From contig NC_061061.1 in the NCBI RefSeq assembly GCF_021917145.1, positions 3,605,390-3,669,389 on the forward strand: a DNA stretch of 64,000 bases. Direction: 5' to 3'. Position numbers and translations under genes: made by a program. A model generated the notes under the pieces. It was not told where the DNA came from. It did no database searches and worked only from the letters and a program-made list of their open reading frames with translations. This document shows positions 32,883 through 43,627 of the stretch, in pieces (within the stretch, counting starts at the first letter, position 1; each line of letters begins with the position of its first letter). This DNA is from Hypomesus transpacificus. Taxonomy: Eukaryota > Chordata > Actinopteri > Osmeriformes > Osmeridae.

Positions 32883-32930
32883 GAATGGGTCAATGAAGAT
32901 GGAGGTGACATAAGCATTTGGAGGTCGAGT
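32883..32930 (+). other. 5' UTR part of the ZNF-B coding exon
   Basis: Exon start by the acceptor aaatatctttcag. These 48 bases are in frame and open with the coding region that follows. Confidence 0.5.
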
Positions 32931-35900
32931 ATGGCTCATGGATGGAATTATTTTCTTCAGTCTCAATCATCACACTCAAGGACCTTGAGGGTGCCTTTGG
33001 ATTCAGAGGAACATTTGGCACACTTGGAGACCTTCATTGAAAATCAAGACCTAACCAATCTAGTGGAATCGAAAGAGGCGTCGTCTTCAGAGTCGGACTT
33101 AAACTCAAACTTCAATGGCTGTCAATTGCGTGATGAAGGGCAACAACCAGGTCAGGAAAAACGGTTGAGGTGTGGAGACGGCGCTTTTTCAAATACTGTC
33201 ACTGGTACAGTAGCCCACTCAAAAGGTTTACCATCATCATTAGAAGCAGATCTGCATGATGTTATCCATGATTGTGATATGTTAAATCCATCTCTTATTG
33301 AGGGCTACTCAGTGGTTGGTACTTGCACAGAATCAATTGTTGGCAACATGAAGCCTAACTGTAAAGAGTTGTATGAGGATTCAAATCTACAATCTGTAAC
33401 CCAAGGACATGACAGCATTACGAATGTCCCCTCCAGTGAGGGTTTCTGTCCAGATGAAAGCTCAGAGAGTCGATCAGGATGGGCAGAAAAACATACTACC
33501 CCAGAGAGTGAGCAAAAAGTAAAATGGAAGGATGCACAGAAAAGGATGGAAGTGAAAGATGCTGATAAGCCCCCTGCTGTTTCACCAAGTGCGTACAAAT
33601 TGGAGTGCCAAACAAAAGACTCTATGAATGAAAAGAAACGGGAAGAGGGTTGTTTTGAGGAAAGAGAGGAGTTGTGTTTGACTGATGAACTTTCAGACTT
33701 CTCAGCAGCTGCATCAGCATCCCCAAGGGTCTTAGAGTGTGATAGAAAAGATGATGAGTCTAACACTTCACAGGACTCTGAACGGGAATGCAAAGACAGT
33801 GTGCTACATGGCAACTTCCCACCTGGTGCCACTGAAAAACTGGATGAGGGTACCCAAGAAAGGGGGCAGCAGCAAGAGATTAAAATGGAAAAGAACATGA
33901 CAGCAGAACAAGTTTATGATACAATTTCTAAAACCTCTGTAAGCCAGTCTGTCTTCTGTAGGAGAGAAGTGGATGTTGTGGATGATAAAGAGGAATGGGT
34001 ACAGACTGAGGAGCAATTATCAACAAGACAAGAAGATACATGCCAGGACATATCTAGGAGTGCCCCAGAGAGCTTGGCCACATTTGAAAATGAGGCTGAA
34101 GACCATTCTAATGGAAATATGTTGGTGAATGAAAAAGAGGCATGGAGAAAGCAAGGGGATCAATCTGCAACTGTCAGCTACAGTGACCACAGTAAAGAGG
34201 TTTTGGAAAAGGAAGTTATGCCATCATCAACCCAAGGCCCTGATTTGCAAGATGGCAACATCTCAGATTACCAAGATTCAGATAAAAAACTAAATGACTG
34301 TAACATAGATTTTCTATCGCACTGTGTAGCCCTGTGCAACTCAGAACCCCAATCCAATCCAGTCGATGACTGGATCAGCCCTATTAACGAAACGGCTACT
34401 GTCGCAGTTTTTAAAGAAGACCAGACATCACAAGATCCCCACATGCAGCCACCTCATCTTTTCAGAGATGGTATAGAAAATGCTTTTCTAGAAAAAGATC
34501 ATGACCAAGAACCTCCTTTTTTGAATGTATGCTATGGTGAACCGTTGTCAAGACATGATTCTATCAGAGAAATTGAGAGCAAATGTGAAGCATTTTCTGA
34601 ATCTAACCATCAGGTTGGAGGGGATCATACAGTTGTAAACAAGACGGAAGGAGAGTACACAAAGGATGTTGAGGACCCAGCACCTCAAATAAAAACCTTA
34701 CAGGGCATCTCAAAATATTTGCAACCTGTTGTCCTGCTAAAGTCTTTGAAACCAAGTAAAAACTGTGATGTGGATGAATTTCTCTGTGCCAAGTGCAAAC
34801 ATGCTGAACTAAAGGTGGATCATATAATTGAACACCACTATTGTAACCACTCCCAACACAAGTTGCAGTTTTGTGCGTCCTGTAATACCTACTTGACAAA
34901 TACTGACCTTGCAAAAGAACATTTGTGTGTTATTGCTGATGAAACCCAACCCATTTCCTCAGAATCTTCTCTACAGAGGCGAGCGTTGACCCTGCCTGGT
35001 GTTTACAAATGTAGATACTGCTTCAAAATGTTTCCCTATCTGAAAGAACTAAATCAACATGAGCAGACCCATCGGCACCAAACACCATTCAAATGTGACA
35101 GATGTGGCCATTGCTTCTCTCAGAAATGTGGTTTGAACAAACATAAACAGTTTGTTAAGTGTCAGTCTTCATGTTCAGAAATACCTGTTATGAAATTGGC
35201 AAAAAGAAATACAGTTGAAAATACGAAATTTGCAGAACCTCCAACAGATATTCCAACAGAAGAGACTTTTGGTAATCTTACGGATTGTTTTGTGAAGCTT
35301 GTGGATGTTTACAAGACAAACTTCTGCAATATGTGTTTGAAAAGCTTCACATCCAGAATTAAGCTCAAGAAACACAAATTGAATGTTCACCGTAAAAAGT
35401 TGGCAACATCATTGACGCATATTGTAAAATCCAGCACACAAGAGAAGGTTCCGAAAGGAACTGACCCATGTGCAACATTTAAATGCCCCATCTGTCCACG
35501 AATGTTCAAATATTCCTACAACAGGGCCAGGCATTTGCGCGAGCAGTGTATTCGACAGTTCACATTACAAAGCAAGGGGAGGGTTGGCAAGACATTTCAA
35601 TGCCCATTGTGCCATGCAACTTTTCTTCATTCATCAAACAGAACCAAACACTTAAAGATGAAATGTCTGAAGGAATATAATAGCAAGCATTTACAGACAA
35701 AATCTGAGCACATCAAGAACGTCCAGCAGAAAGAAGAGAAAAGTGTGCCATTGATGACATCCTATCAAAAGAAGGTGTTTCATTGCAATCTATGTCCTGC
35801 TACATATGCACATTACTCCGGACTTTTCAGGCACAAAAAGAAACACGAGCTCTATAAAAATTCTGGGAAAGTTATCAATTATCGGAATTCCAATCTTTCA

Positions 35901-38900
35901 AAAGATACTGCTACTGAAGATACTCCGCTTTTGAAGAAAGAAAGAGGTCTGCCCATTTCCTGCCACATATGTGAAAAGACCTTCATGACCTTGTTCTCTC
36001 TAAACAAGCATTTGCATGTGCACAGGAGTACGGAGAAGGAAAAGAACTTCCAACTAAAGCAAGAGTTTAAAAACCGCCACCAAATAAAATGCCCCTTATG
36101 TGATAAGGTATTTCAAGATGCCCACACACTGCTCCTTCACTGTTTAAAACATTCCGCTGGGTCAAAATCACATCAGTGTCCATTTTGCAAACGTCACTTC
36201 ACACAACGGCAGTCAATGCGTCGCCACATGACAATGCATATACTGGAGAAACCATTTCCTTGTCAGATTTGCAAGAAACGATTTTACCGCAAAGAGTATG
36301 CAATGACTCATCAAGAGAAGTGCTTGGGTCATGCAGTAAAGTCTGCAGATATTGAGAGCAAGGATGTTGTAGGCAAATCTGCAGTCATTGTGAGCAAAGT
36401 TACACCTCCCAAAGCGGTAGTTAATGAGGGCAAAGAACTTAAAGTGCACCGGCAAACGAAGAAAATGAAGTGTTTGTACTGCCCCAGAGTATTTAACAGA
36501 TTTGGGCGCCTCACAGCACATCACAAAAGCCACAAGTTGAACATGTTAGTCCCCTGCACAAAATGCAACCAGTTCTTCGGGAGAAACAAATTCAATACAC
36601 ATGTTTGCCAACCTATTTCAAATGCTTGCAAGCGCTGTGGAAAAGCTTTTGCCCGAAACTGCAACAGGGTTTTCCATGAAAAGACTTGTACCCAACTAAA
36701 TAGGAGCGGAACGGGAAGAGAGAAATTACTGCTTAAATGCCCCCAATGTCCAAGAAGGTTTAGGTACAGATGTTATCTTTTGAGACATCTTCCGTCACAT
36801 ACTAGACGCCAATATGCATGCATGCACTGTGGTCAAACATATACCAACCAGTCTAGGTATCTACAGCATGAAGCTTTCTGTAATGGTGCCAAACAAATAC
36901 AGTCTAGGTTTATTCATTTGAACACAAATGCAGTACTTTCAAAATCAGATTCCAGTGAGGCAAAACATCAGTCCCAAGCAGATATTGAGGGTCAATACAA
37001 GTGCAAGTTTTGCACAAAAGCCTTTATGAAATCACGAAACTTAAGAAGGCACATTCTGACACACACGGAAGTCAAGCCTTATCGTTGTAAAGCCTGTGAT
37101 TGCTGTTTCTCCAGACATGATCATCTTAAACGGCATCAGATGCACTGCAAAGGCAAAAGTCAACGATTAGAATTGTGCATTGCCAAAGTCAGTCTTGAGG
37201 ATGTTGGACGAGGTTGGCAAAATAAGCTGGATGTGTTAAAAAAAGTAGAGCAGGACGTATTCCATTGTAGCTCATGCTTAAAATACTTCTCAAGCCAGTC
37301 AAATTTACGTCGACATGTGTCCATGTCACATGTTTCAGTGAAGCCGTTCCGCTGCAACCGCTGTGGCAATTTCTACACTTTAGAGAAAAGTCTTAAAAAG
37401 CATAGGAACAGATGTTGCTCGAAATCAACTCAAGCTGAATTTTTACAGCAGAATTTGGTCACAGAGAGTATCCCAAATAATGAGTTAAATCAAGCTCTAG
37501 AGAGTTTCCAACAGCCTCTGAAGAACAAGAGAAAATATGCTTGTAAATACTGTCCCCGCACTTTAAAATCTAGTGAGCAATTGAAGGTACACACACGCTT
37601 GCACACTGGAGACAAGCCATTTGGCTGTGCCAATTGTGGAGAGAGATTTATTAGAAGGGATTACTTAAAACGCCATTTGGTCAAATGCAACCTGATAGGT
37701 GAGCATCTCGATACGCTTTGTGAAAGGTGTGGCGTTGTGTTTTCAACAGACACAATTGAGAATCATCTAAAGGCCTGTACCATCAGACCTTCAGAAAACA
37801 GACTCAACTCCTGTGAGACCATAACGAAGAGTCCACCAAGCAGGGGTTTTCCATGTGCTAATTGCAACGCCCGCTTTCTGTTGTTCTCACAGCTCCAGCT
37901 TCACTTTCTAAACACACACAGAGAGGAGGCAAATATAAGCTCACCAAAGCAGGCTCTGCCTCTACATCAGCAGTTATCCAACGTGATGAACATAAAGGAG
38001 GAGCTTTTGGATGATGGATATAGCAATTCTAACCCAAGTACAAATGATAATCTTGCATTAAATGAAAATGCAGATTCGGATAATGAAGTGGATAAACCTT
38101 TTTCATGCACCCTGTGTCAGATGCGCTTTGTACGGAAAGGTGGTTTGAGCATGCACATGAGTGCACATTTAGGTAATTACCCTTTTAACTGTAAGAGATG
38201 CATGAAAGGTTTTTGGAGCAAGAGCCAGTATCGCAGGCATGTCGCAAAATGTAGACATCCCGGGAGCATAATCAAAGAAGAGTGTAGCATACAATGTAAC
38301 ACTGAGGTCACTTCAGAGATGGGTTCAACTGAAAATGTCCTTGTCTTCAATCAAGGTTCCAAAACAACAGGCACAGGGGTTTTGCAGACCAATTTCTCAT
38401 GCAAAGATGACTTAAAGGAAAAAACTCAAGGACTCTCAAGAAATCCAAGGAAGGAAAGCTTAATGGACAAGACAAAAGTTGTCCAGTACCAGTGCTCGGA
38501 ATGTGATCTAAGTTTCACAGATGGGTTACTTCTCATTAGTCATCTTGAGGACCATGGCCGACAGGAGCATGAGCAAAAACTTGCTATCTGCCAGAAGTGT
38601 GGAAAGAAATGTACCAGTTCCAAAAACTTAGAGAGACACATGAAGGTACATGAAGATGAAAAAGAATATTCTTGTCCAGAATGCCCAATGATATTTCTCT
38701 ATACTTCTGAACTTGATATTCATAGAAGCTATCATGACCCAAATAGACCATTTGCCTGCAAACAATGTAACCAACGATTTTGGACCACACAGTCTTTAGA
38801 CAGGCATGAACTTGAAGAGCATTCAGAGATACACACTTGCCAATTTTGTCAGAGTAGTTTTACAGCCAAAAGTTCACTTGTTAGACATTGTAGAATGAGA

Positions 38901-40607
38901 CATAAAATCAAACTGACTACAGATGTTTCTGGTCCTGTCAGTGTAAAGGAAAAAAAGGATGCAAGTCATGAAGATGATACAAACAATGAAACGGAAGGTA
39001 GTGGGGATAATGATTCTGACTCGGCACCTTACTTTCCATGCCATGTCTGTGGCAAGACATTCCTCACCTCAGAAAGTCTTGAGGATCATCAAAGGTGTCA
39101 CCTCGGTGAGAAGCCCCATGAATGTGCTGAATGTGGCAAATGTTTTTTCCAAGCAGCACAATTGCAGCAGCACCAGCGGAGCCACAAATCTGAATTTCAG
39201 TGTCAGACATGTGGCAGAGGCTTCGTCTCACTCTTTGCTTTGCGGAAACACAAACATACACATGGAAGGAGACGCCCACACCGATGCCCAAAATGTCTAC
39301 TCAGCTTCACAGGTCATTTACAACTTGCAGAACACATGGCCACCCATCGCGATGACAACTTTCCATGTGACATATGTGACGAAACCTTTTCCTGTAGAAC
39401 TAGCCGAGCTGAACACAGGAAAGTTCACACAGAGCCTGAGAGTGGTGCATCTTTTGTAATTCCACCAGAACAAACAACAATACCCTCTACTCTTCGTATG
39501 TCCTTTTCAGAAGTTGAAGACATGAAGTATCGCTGTGGAGTGTGCAGTGACCGTTTTAAAGACCCAGAACAGCTCTCGGAGCATGGATGCATGGCTGCAA
39601 CAGAGAGATCATATTCATGCCTACAATGCAATAAGCATTTCCTGCATGGATCTCACCTAAAGAAACATCAACTCAGCGTGCATCAATCACAGTCATATAT
39701 GTATTTATGTGATCAGTGCCACATGAGCTTTGCATACCATAAACATTACCTCAACCATTTAAAGAAACATGCAACAGACAATACATTGAAAACGGTTGCA
39801 GAAAAGATTTTCAAATGCCCAATTTGTCCCCTCAGTTTTGACCACGCAGTGGCACTCTCCAGTCATCTCTCAATACATTCAAAGACGGTTCACAAATGCA
39901 GAATTTGCAAATTGCCGTTTTCTTCCAAAAGCAAACTTGCCGATCATGAGCGATGCCATCTGACTGCAGCTACAGAATATGAATGCACTGAATGTGCCCA
40001 GACTTTTTTGGGAAGTGATGCATTTCGCCAGCATCAATGTTCTCGTCGTCAGCGCGCAGATACAGACAGTGAACTTCCTCATACCTCTACCAGTAAGTCC
40101 TCAGTCACTTTAAAACAAGCAGTTGAAGAAGAGGAGGTGGATGTTGGTGAGGACTTCTTTAACTGCGTAGACTGCCCCGGTAGATTTTCTTCCAAACCTA
40201 CTCTGCTGGAGCATCAAAGAAAACATCATCCAGTTTTGTTCAAGTGTGAACTTTGTGAGAAAACCTTTAATCTTAAGAAGTATCTGACCAAACACCAGCG
40301 CAGGCATCAGAAGAAGATGGAAAACATGCAGAGTAAGGGAAGTCAATTGATGTGCTCTGTTTGTCCCAAAGTTCTACGTTCAACGCAGGACTTGCAAGTG
40401 CATATGAAAATGCATGCTGAACAGAAAATTGGACCCCATCGTTGTGATATGTGTTATAAATCATTCGGTCACTTGTCTCTGCTGAGGGACCACCAGGAAA
40501 GTCACATTGGCCAGGTCGTTTATGAATGCACCGAATGTGACAAAGCATTTGCTTTCCCAAATCTCTTGGATCAACACCAAAAGACTCACACTCTACCCAA
40601 TATGTAG
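32931..40607 (+). CDS. ZNF-B: giant C2H2/C2HC zinc-finger protein, about 48 fingers
   Basis: A predicted nuclear nucleic-acid-binding protein of 2558 residues, coded by one uninterrupted exon. Residues 1-595 are acidic, Ser/Glu-rich and without predicted folds. At about 600 comes QPVVLLKSLK, then an irregular finger and a knuckle (CASCNTYL..EHLC); this module recurs in ZNF-C and -D. From residue 692 to the end I count about 46 further finger units. Roughly a third use Cys as the last ligand (C2HC), for example KHLKMKC, KRHQMHC and KRHLVKC, and these often follow a C2H2 finger to make pairs. TGEKP-type linkers are rare (HTGDKPF, HLGEKPH). An NIKEEL SUMO-type motif is near 1687. No KRAB, SCAN, BTB or PRDM domain is seen. 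Start: first ATG after the splice acceptor. Identity with a named gene is not claimed. Confidence 0.93.
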   Translation: MAHGWNYFLQSQSSHSRTLRVPLDSEEHLAHLETFIENQDLTNLVESKEASSSESDLNSNFNGCQLRDEGQQPGQEKRLRCGDGAFSNTVTGTVAHSKGLPSSLEADLHDVIHDCDMLNPSLIEGYSVVGTCTESIVGNMKPNCKELYEDSNLQSVTQGHDSITNVPSSEGFCPDESSESRSGWAEKHTTPESEQKVKWKDAQKRMEVKDADKPPAVSPSAYKLECQTKDSMNEKKREEGCFEEREELCLTDELSDFSAAASASPRVLECDRKDDESNTSQDSERECKDSVLHGNFPPGATEKLDEGTQERGQQQEIKMEKNMTAEQVYDTISKTSVSQSVFCRREVDVVDDKEEWVQTEEQLSTRQEDTCQDISRSAPESLATFENEAEDHSNGNMLVNEKEAWRKQGDQSATVSYSDHSKEVLEKEVMPSSTQGPDLQDGNISDYQDSDKKLNDCNIDFLSHCVALCNSEPQSNPVDDWISPINETATVAVFKEDQTSQDPHMQPPHLFRDGIENAFLEKDHDQEPPFLNVCYGEPLSRHDSIREIESKCEAFSESNHQVGGDHTVVNKTEGEYTKDVEDPAPQIKTLQGISKYLQPVVLLKSLKPSKNCDVDEFLCAKCKHAELKVDHIIEHHYCNHSQHKLQFCASCNTYLTNTDLAKEHLCVIADETQPISSESSLQRRALTLPGVYKCRYCFKMFPYLKELNQHEQTHRHQTPFKCDRCGHCFSQKCGLNKHKQFVKCQSSCSEIPVMKLAKRNTVENTKFAEPPTDIPTEETFGNLTDCFVKLVDVYKTNFCNMCLKSFTSRIKLKKHKLNVHRKKLATSLTHIVKSSTQEKVPKGTDPCATFKCPICPRMFKYSYNRARHLREQCIRQFTLQSKGRVGKTFQCPLCHATFLHSSNRTKHLKMKCLKEYNSKHLQTKSEHIKNVQQKEEKSVPLMTSYQKKVFHCNLCPATYAHYSGLFRHKKKHELYKNSGKVINYRNSNLSKDTATEDTPLLKKERGLPISCHICEKTFMTLFSLNKHLHVHRSTEKEKNFQLKQEFKNRHQIKCPLCDKVFQDAHTLLLHCLKHSAGSKSHQCPFCKRHFTQRQSMRRHMTMHILEKPFPCQICKKRFYRKEYAMTHQEKCLGHAVKSADIESKDVVGKSAVIVSKVTPPKAVVNEGKELKVHRQTKKMKCLYCPRVFNRFGRLTAHHKSHKLNMLVPCTKCNQFFGRNKFNTHVCQPISNACKRCGKAFARNCNRVFHEKTCTQLNRSGTGREKLLLKCPQCPRRFRYRCYLLRHLPSHTRRQYACMHCGQTYTNQSRYLQHEAFCNGAKQIQSRFIHLNTNAVLSKSDSSEAKHQSQADIEGQYKCKFCTKAFMKSRNLRRHILTHTEVKPYRCKACDCCFSRHDHLKRHQMHCKGKSQRLELCIAKVSLEDVGRGWQNKLDVLKKVEQDVFHCSSCLKYFSSQSNLRRHVSMSHVSVKPFRCNRCGNFYTLEKSLKKHRNRCCSKSTQAEFLQQNLVTESIPNNELNQALESFQQPLKNKRKYACKYCPRTLKSSEQLKVHTRLHTGDKPFGCANCGERFIRRDYLKRHLVKCNLIGEHLDTLCERCGVVFSTDTIENHLKACTIRPSENRLNSCETITKSPPSRGFPCANCNARFLLFSQLQLHFLNTHREEANISSPKQALPLHQQLSNVMNIKEELLDDGYSNSNPSTNDNLALNENADSDNEVDKPFSCTLCQMRFVRKGGLSMHMSAHLGNYPFNCKRCMKGFWSKSQYRRHVAKCRHPGSIIKEECSIQCNTEVTSEMGSTENVLVFNQGSKTTGTGVLQTNFSCKDDLKEKTQGLSRNPRKESLMDKTKVVQYQCSECDLSFTDGLLLISHLEDHGRQEHEQKLAICQKCGKKCTSSKNLERHMKVHEDEKEYSCPECPMIFLYTSELDIHRSYHDPNRPFACKQCNQRFWTTQSLDRHELEEHSEIHTCQFCQSSFTAKSSLVRHCRMRHKIKLTTDVSGPVSVKEKKDASHEDDTNNETEGSGDNDSDSAPYFPCHVCGKTFLTSESLEDHQRCHLGEKPHECAECGKCFFQAAQLQQHQRSHKSEFQCQTCGRGFVSLFALRKHKHTHGRRRPHRCPKCLLSFTGHLQLAEHMATHRDDNFPCDICDETFSCRTSRAEHRKVHTEPESGASFVIPPEQTTIPSTLRMSFSEVEDMKYRCGVCSDRFKDPEQLSEHGCMAATERSYSCLQCNKHFLHGSHLKKHQLSVHQSQSYMYLCDQCHMSFAYHKHYLNHLKKHATDNTLKTVAEKIFKCPICPLSFDHAVALSSHLSIHSKTVHKCRICKLPFSSKSKLADHERCHLTAATEYECTECAQTFLGSDAFRQHQCSRRQRADTDSELPHTSTSKSSVTLKQAVEEEEVDVGEDFFNCVDCPGRFSSKPTLLEHQRKHHPVLFKCELCEKTFNLKKYLTKHQRRHQKKMENMQSKGSQLMCSVCPKVLRSTQDLQVHMKMHAEQKIGPHRCDMCYKSFGHLSLLRDHQESHIGQVVYECTECDKAFAFPNLLDQHQKTHTLPNM

Positions 40608-41160
40608 ATGTTTTCAGCCCTCCCGCAAAATCTTTCCGCTGTTTTAATTGCTTAACTAATCATACTGATTGTTTTATATGACATCCTATGAGCCAAGTTG
40701 ATTGCATTTAAGAATGACATGGTTCAAGAATGTTTTGATTATTTGTTTCCATCTTAATGGATTTGCTTTTGTTCTGGTATGATATGTTGTGTATCTAACC
40801 CTGTAATCCCTGTTAAGATCCTTATTTACATAGTTATTGTGTAAGACACAATCCATGAGTGCAGTTTTCATTGTCTTTTGTGATTTCTGAATGTTTGGTA
40901 AAAAAATATATGGTAATGAACATGCCTACTTTGAGAGTATACTTTGAGATACCATGAGACTATCCATTGTGGACAGCAGACATGGTAGGCTACTCTTCCT
41001 TCCATCAAAGTTGTTTGTGTAAATAATGTAAATTGTATTCTAAATTTGTTGACCCAGATATTTACTGTGGATTATCACATGCCTTATCTTGTCCCATTTC
41101 ATCGACTTTGGTGTTACTTTTATGAATAATTAAAGAGCTTCATCTCTCTAATAAATCCAG
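40608..41160 (+). other. ZNF-B 3' UTR and poly-A signals
   Basis: ATTAAA at about 41129 and AATAAA at 41150-41155, followed by a TG-rich stretch, make a plausible 3' end near 41175. Confidence 0.65.
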
Positions 41161-42488
41161 AAATCTTTGTGTGTATCTGCATAATAGATGGGCTTTTAGG
41201 GCAGAGAGTTTCCCACGATTGTCTTGAGAACCGGGTACTCTGCTAAATTTATATTTTGCTGGTGTCCTTTTTATAATGCTTTCAAAGGGTTCCCTTTATG
41301 GATGAAATGCTGGCTAACTAACAGAATGACAATATCAAGTAGATAGTAAATCAATGAATTTCTCCAGTAAAATGTGTTTACTGATGTCAAAACTATCTGC
41401 ACATTGCCAGGGCCGGATTAAGACAATGGGCTTTAGGGGCTGCAGCCCCGGGCCTCCCCACCAGGGGGGCCTCAGGTTGCCCGATGTCGAATGAGTCAAC
41501 GGCACTGCGCATAACATTAGAAAAATTCAGAGTGAAAACAAAAATAATGTGCGAAAATGTCCGGTCAAGGAAAGCAGAGAGTGTGGCCAAAATCCGCGAT
41601 GGGACTAAACTCGAATAGCTTCGGCGACTATTTATAGTACAAAATCGTTGTCAATCGAAAGGAGATGCAGTCTTTCAATACACCCTCCAATCATCAAGCA
41701 GAAGCCCAGCGTCCAGGCCAGCCCACTCCTCCATTCACTCCCAGAGACGCTGAGCGTCCAGAGAAGAATAAAATGAAAGGGAAAAAGAGGCCAGGAGGAA
41801 CTGAAAAAGCCAGGTAAAAAAAGAAAGATCTGTCACTTCATAAATCTAGGTTCCTGTAAGGGTGGGAACAATATGTTTTCTCAAAAGACCTGAATCTTTC
41901 AGGTAAACATTTGGGTTGTATTTTCCGGAAAATATAGTTAAGAATATGACTCCAACCTAATGTTCATATTAGGCTAGGCTACATAAAGCTAAAAAAAACT
42001 ATTTTGCACTGAAATTTATGTAAAAATTTCCGAACTTAATGTGAAGTTCCGATTTCACCTCACATCAAAACCTTGACTAGGTAGGCTATTAGGTTAAGCA
42101 CCAAATGTAATTCAGTTTGTTTATATTTAAGGGGAAGCTGAGCTTCCCTTGCAGTCTTAAACAAATCGCCACTGCACACAACACTTTTTCTGCTTCCGAG
42201 TTCCATTTTCACTTTCTCTCAGCATACTACCTTGAACGACCACCTAGCTACGTAAACACATTCCCGTATTCAACGGCGGCGTCATTATTTCGATCAGCGT
42301 AACCAGCGTAGTGCAAGCGTAGGGTTCGGGTTCGGTGGGAAAAAATTTAAGGTTTGGCCGAAACCGAATCCTGTCCAAAAGCCCAATATTTGACCGAATC
42401 CGAATCCTGGACTCGGTGAATCCCTAGCCAATAGAGCATGACATAGGGTTAGGGTTAGTAGTAAATTAAGAATTTGGGGCAGAATGGA
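41161..42488. other. Interval with one-ended transposon remnants
   Basis: At 41410 a hAT-like left terminus (cagggccggattaagac) appears without a partner end. Near 42320-42427 ggttcgggttcggtggg and cggtgaatcccta resemble the right end of elements related to the one at 10519-12093. No gene recognised. Confidence 0.45.
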
Positions 42489-42576
42489 CCTCAGTGCTAG
42501 CCTGGCTGCCAGCCCAACTTATCCCCTCCCCAAAAAATATTTGGTCGGGAAGTTGGGTCTGGAGGGTCTCGTATTG

Positions 42577-43134
42577 TAGCCTGGCTCTGCCCTCCTACGT
42601 ACTTCCGCTCAATTTGGATTTTGCTTCTGTACTAGGTCTGGGAGCTAGGCTCTGAAGTTGGTTTCCAGAAACAAATTGTTTGTAGGTCCAATCAGCGAAT
42701 AGAGGGAGTGGCTGAGAACGATGACGTTAATGTTGTACACTTGTTTGAGTAGTTCAGTAGTGGCGGCGGAGAAAGATGCGAGCGAAACTATTCTGCGGTT
42801 GTGTCAACGCTGCCGAATATAGGTTAAAGCCGGAGCAAGAACATTCCTTGCTGAGTTTTGTTGGTGGCCATGATGTTGTGGCCCTCCTCCCCATGGGGTT
42901 CGGGAAGTTTGATTTTCCAGCTAGGCAGCTAGCTCCGTTACAGTAGTGGTGAAGGAGTTGGCTAAGGCAAACACTTGCGATTGGTTATGGCAAATCAGAG
43001 TGGCTCTGGGCGGATCCAATAGTTTTAAACTTCAACAGAGGACCCGCCTTCAAGGAAGTCAACGTTCGTCAATCGAGAGATCCCAGACCCTCTGTACAAA
43101 TGAAATGTACGAGGGTCTGGTTAGGACCAGGCTA
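42577..43134. mobile_element. Inner related element with RecQ-like fragment, 9-bp target duplication
   Basis: Starts tagcctggctctgcc and ends gaccaggcta, inverted. The direct repeat ctcgtattg is at 42568-42576 and 43135-43143. 558 bp. It shares the tagcctgg end type and a RecQ-like helicase fragment with the element it sits in. Confidence 0.8.
42821..42919 (+). pseudogene. RecQ-like helicase N-terminal fragment 1 (motif I degenerate)
   Basis: Reads RLKPEQEHSLLSFVGG, then HDVVALLPMGFGKF: the Q-motif/motif 0 and Walker A region of RecQ-type helicases with the usual TG-x-GKS altered to MGFGKF. Only this short piece remains. Confidence 0.6.
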
Positions 43135-43285
43135 CTCGTATTGGGGACCAACTACAGAACCAGAATCTGGGCTAACCAATGAAATTGCCAGGGCGGGCTT
43201 TATACGATGATGGACAGATGATCAACAGTAACGTAATCACCCACGTCACAAAAGAGCGCTTAAGTTGAATTCGTTTTGAACAAAC

Positions 43286-43453
43286 ATGGCTACCGCTGGA
43301 GATCTGGGATGTTATGATTATGCCATCGAGTCTGTTTTAGAAGACATCGACAGCGCATTAATTTTGAAAGAGGAACAGAGAGACGCAATCAAGGCATTTG
43401 TCGATGGAAAATATGTTTTTGCCGTCCTTCCTACGGGATTCGGTAAAAGTTAA
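43286..43453 (+). pseudogene. RecQ-like helicase N-terminal fragment 2, stop after Walker A
   Basis: Opens with MATAGDLGCYDYAIESVL, then LKEEQRDAIKAFVDG and FAVLPTGFGKS, the ATP-binding loop of RecQ-family helicases. A TAA follows at once, but the frame then continues with IYQLASMVAKK, so this is a broken gene rather than a short one. No other helicase motifs are present. Confidence 0.7.
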
Positions 43454-43627
43454 ATTTATCAGCTGGCCTCGATGGTCGCGAAGAAGATGGGACACAATGA
43501 AAACCCAGTGGCCATCTCCTTTTCTTTTGTGGAGTTGTAATCCTACACGGAGAACTTGTTCGTATATGCATTGCCCTTTATTGTTTCGCTCAAAAAGGTT
43601 GACCGTGTGAACAAGTACTCCCCCTAC

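Noticed and set aside
33305..33898. 197-codon frame on the minus strand
   Set aside because: It lies wholly antisense to the ZNF-B acidic region; Ser/Phe/Cys-rich composition is what the complement of Glu/Ser codons gives.
38959..39459. 166-codon plus-strand frame inside ZNF-B
   Set aside because: Shadow of the finger-coding frame in the +1 register; the zinc-finger frame clearly explains the sequence.
41410..41480. Complete hAT element starting at cagggccggattaag
   Set aside because: No matching right end or target duplication was found, so only a one-ended remnant is noted.
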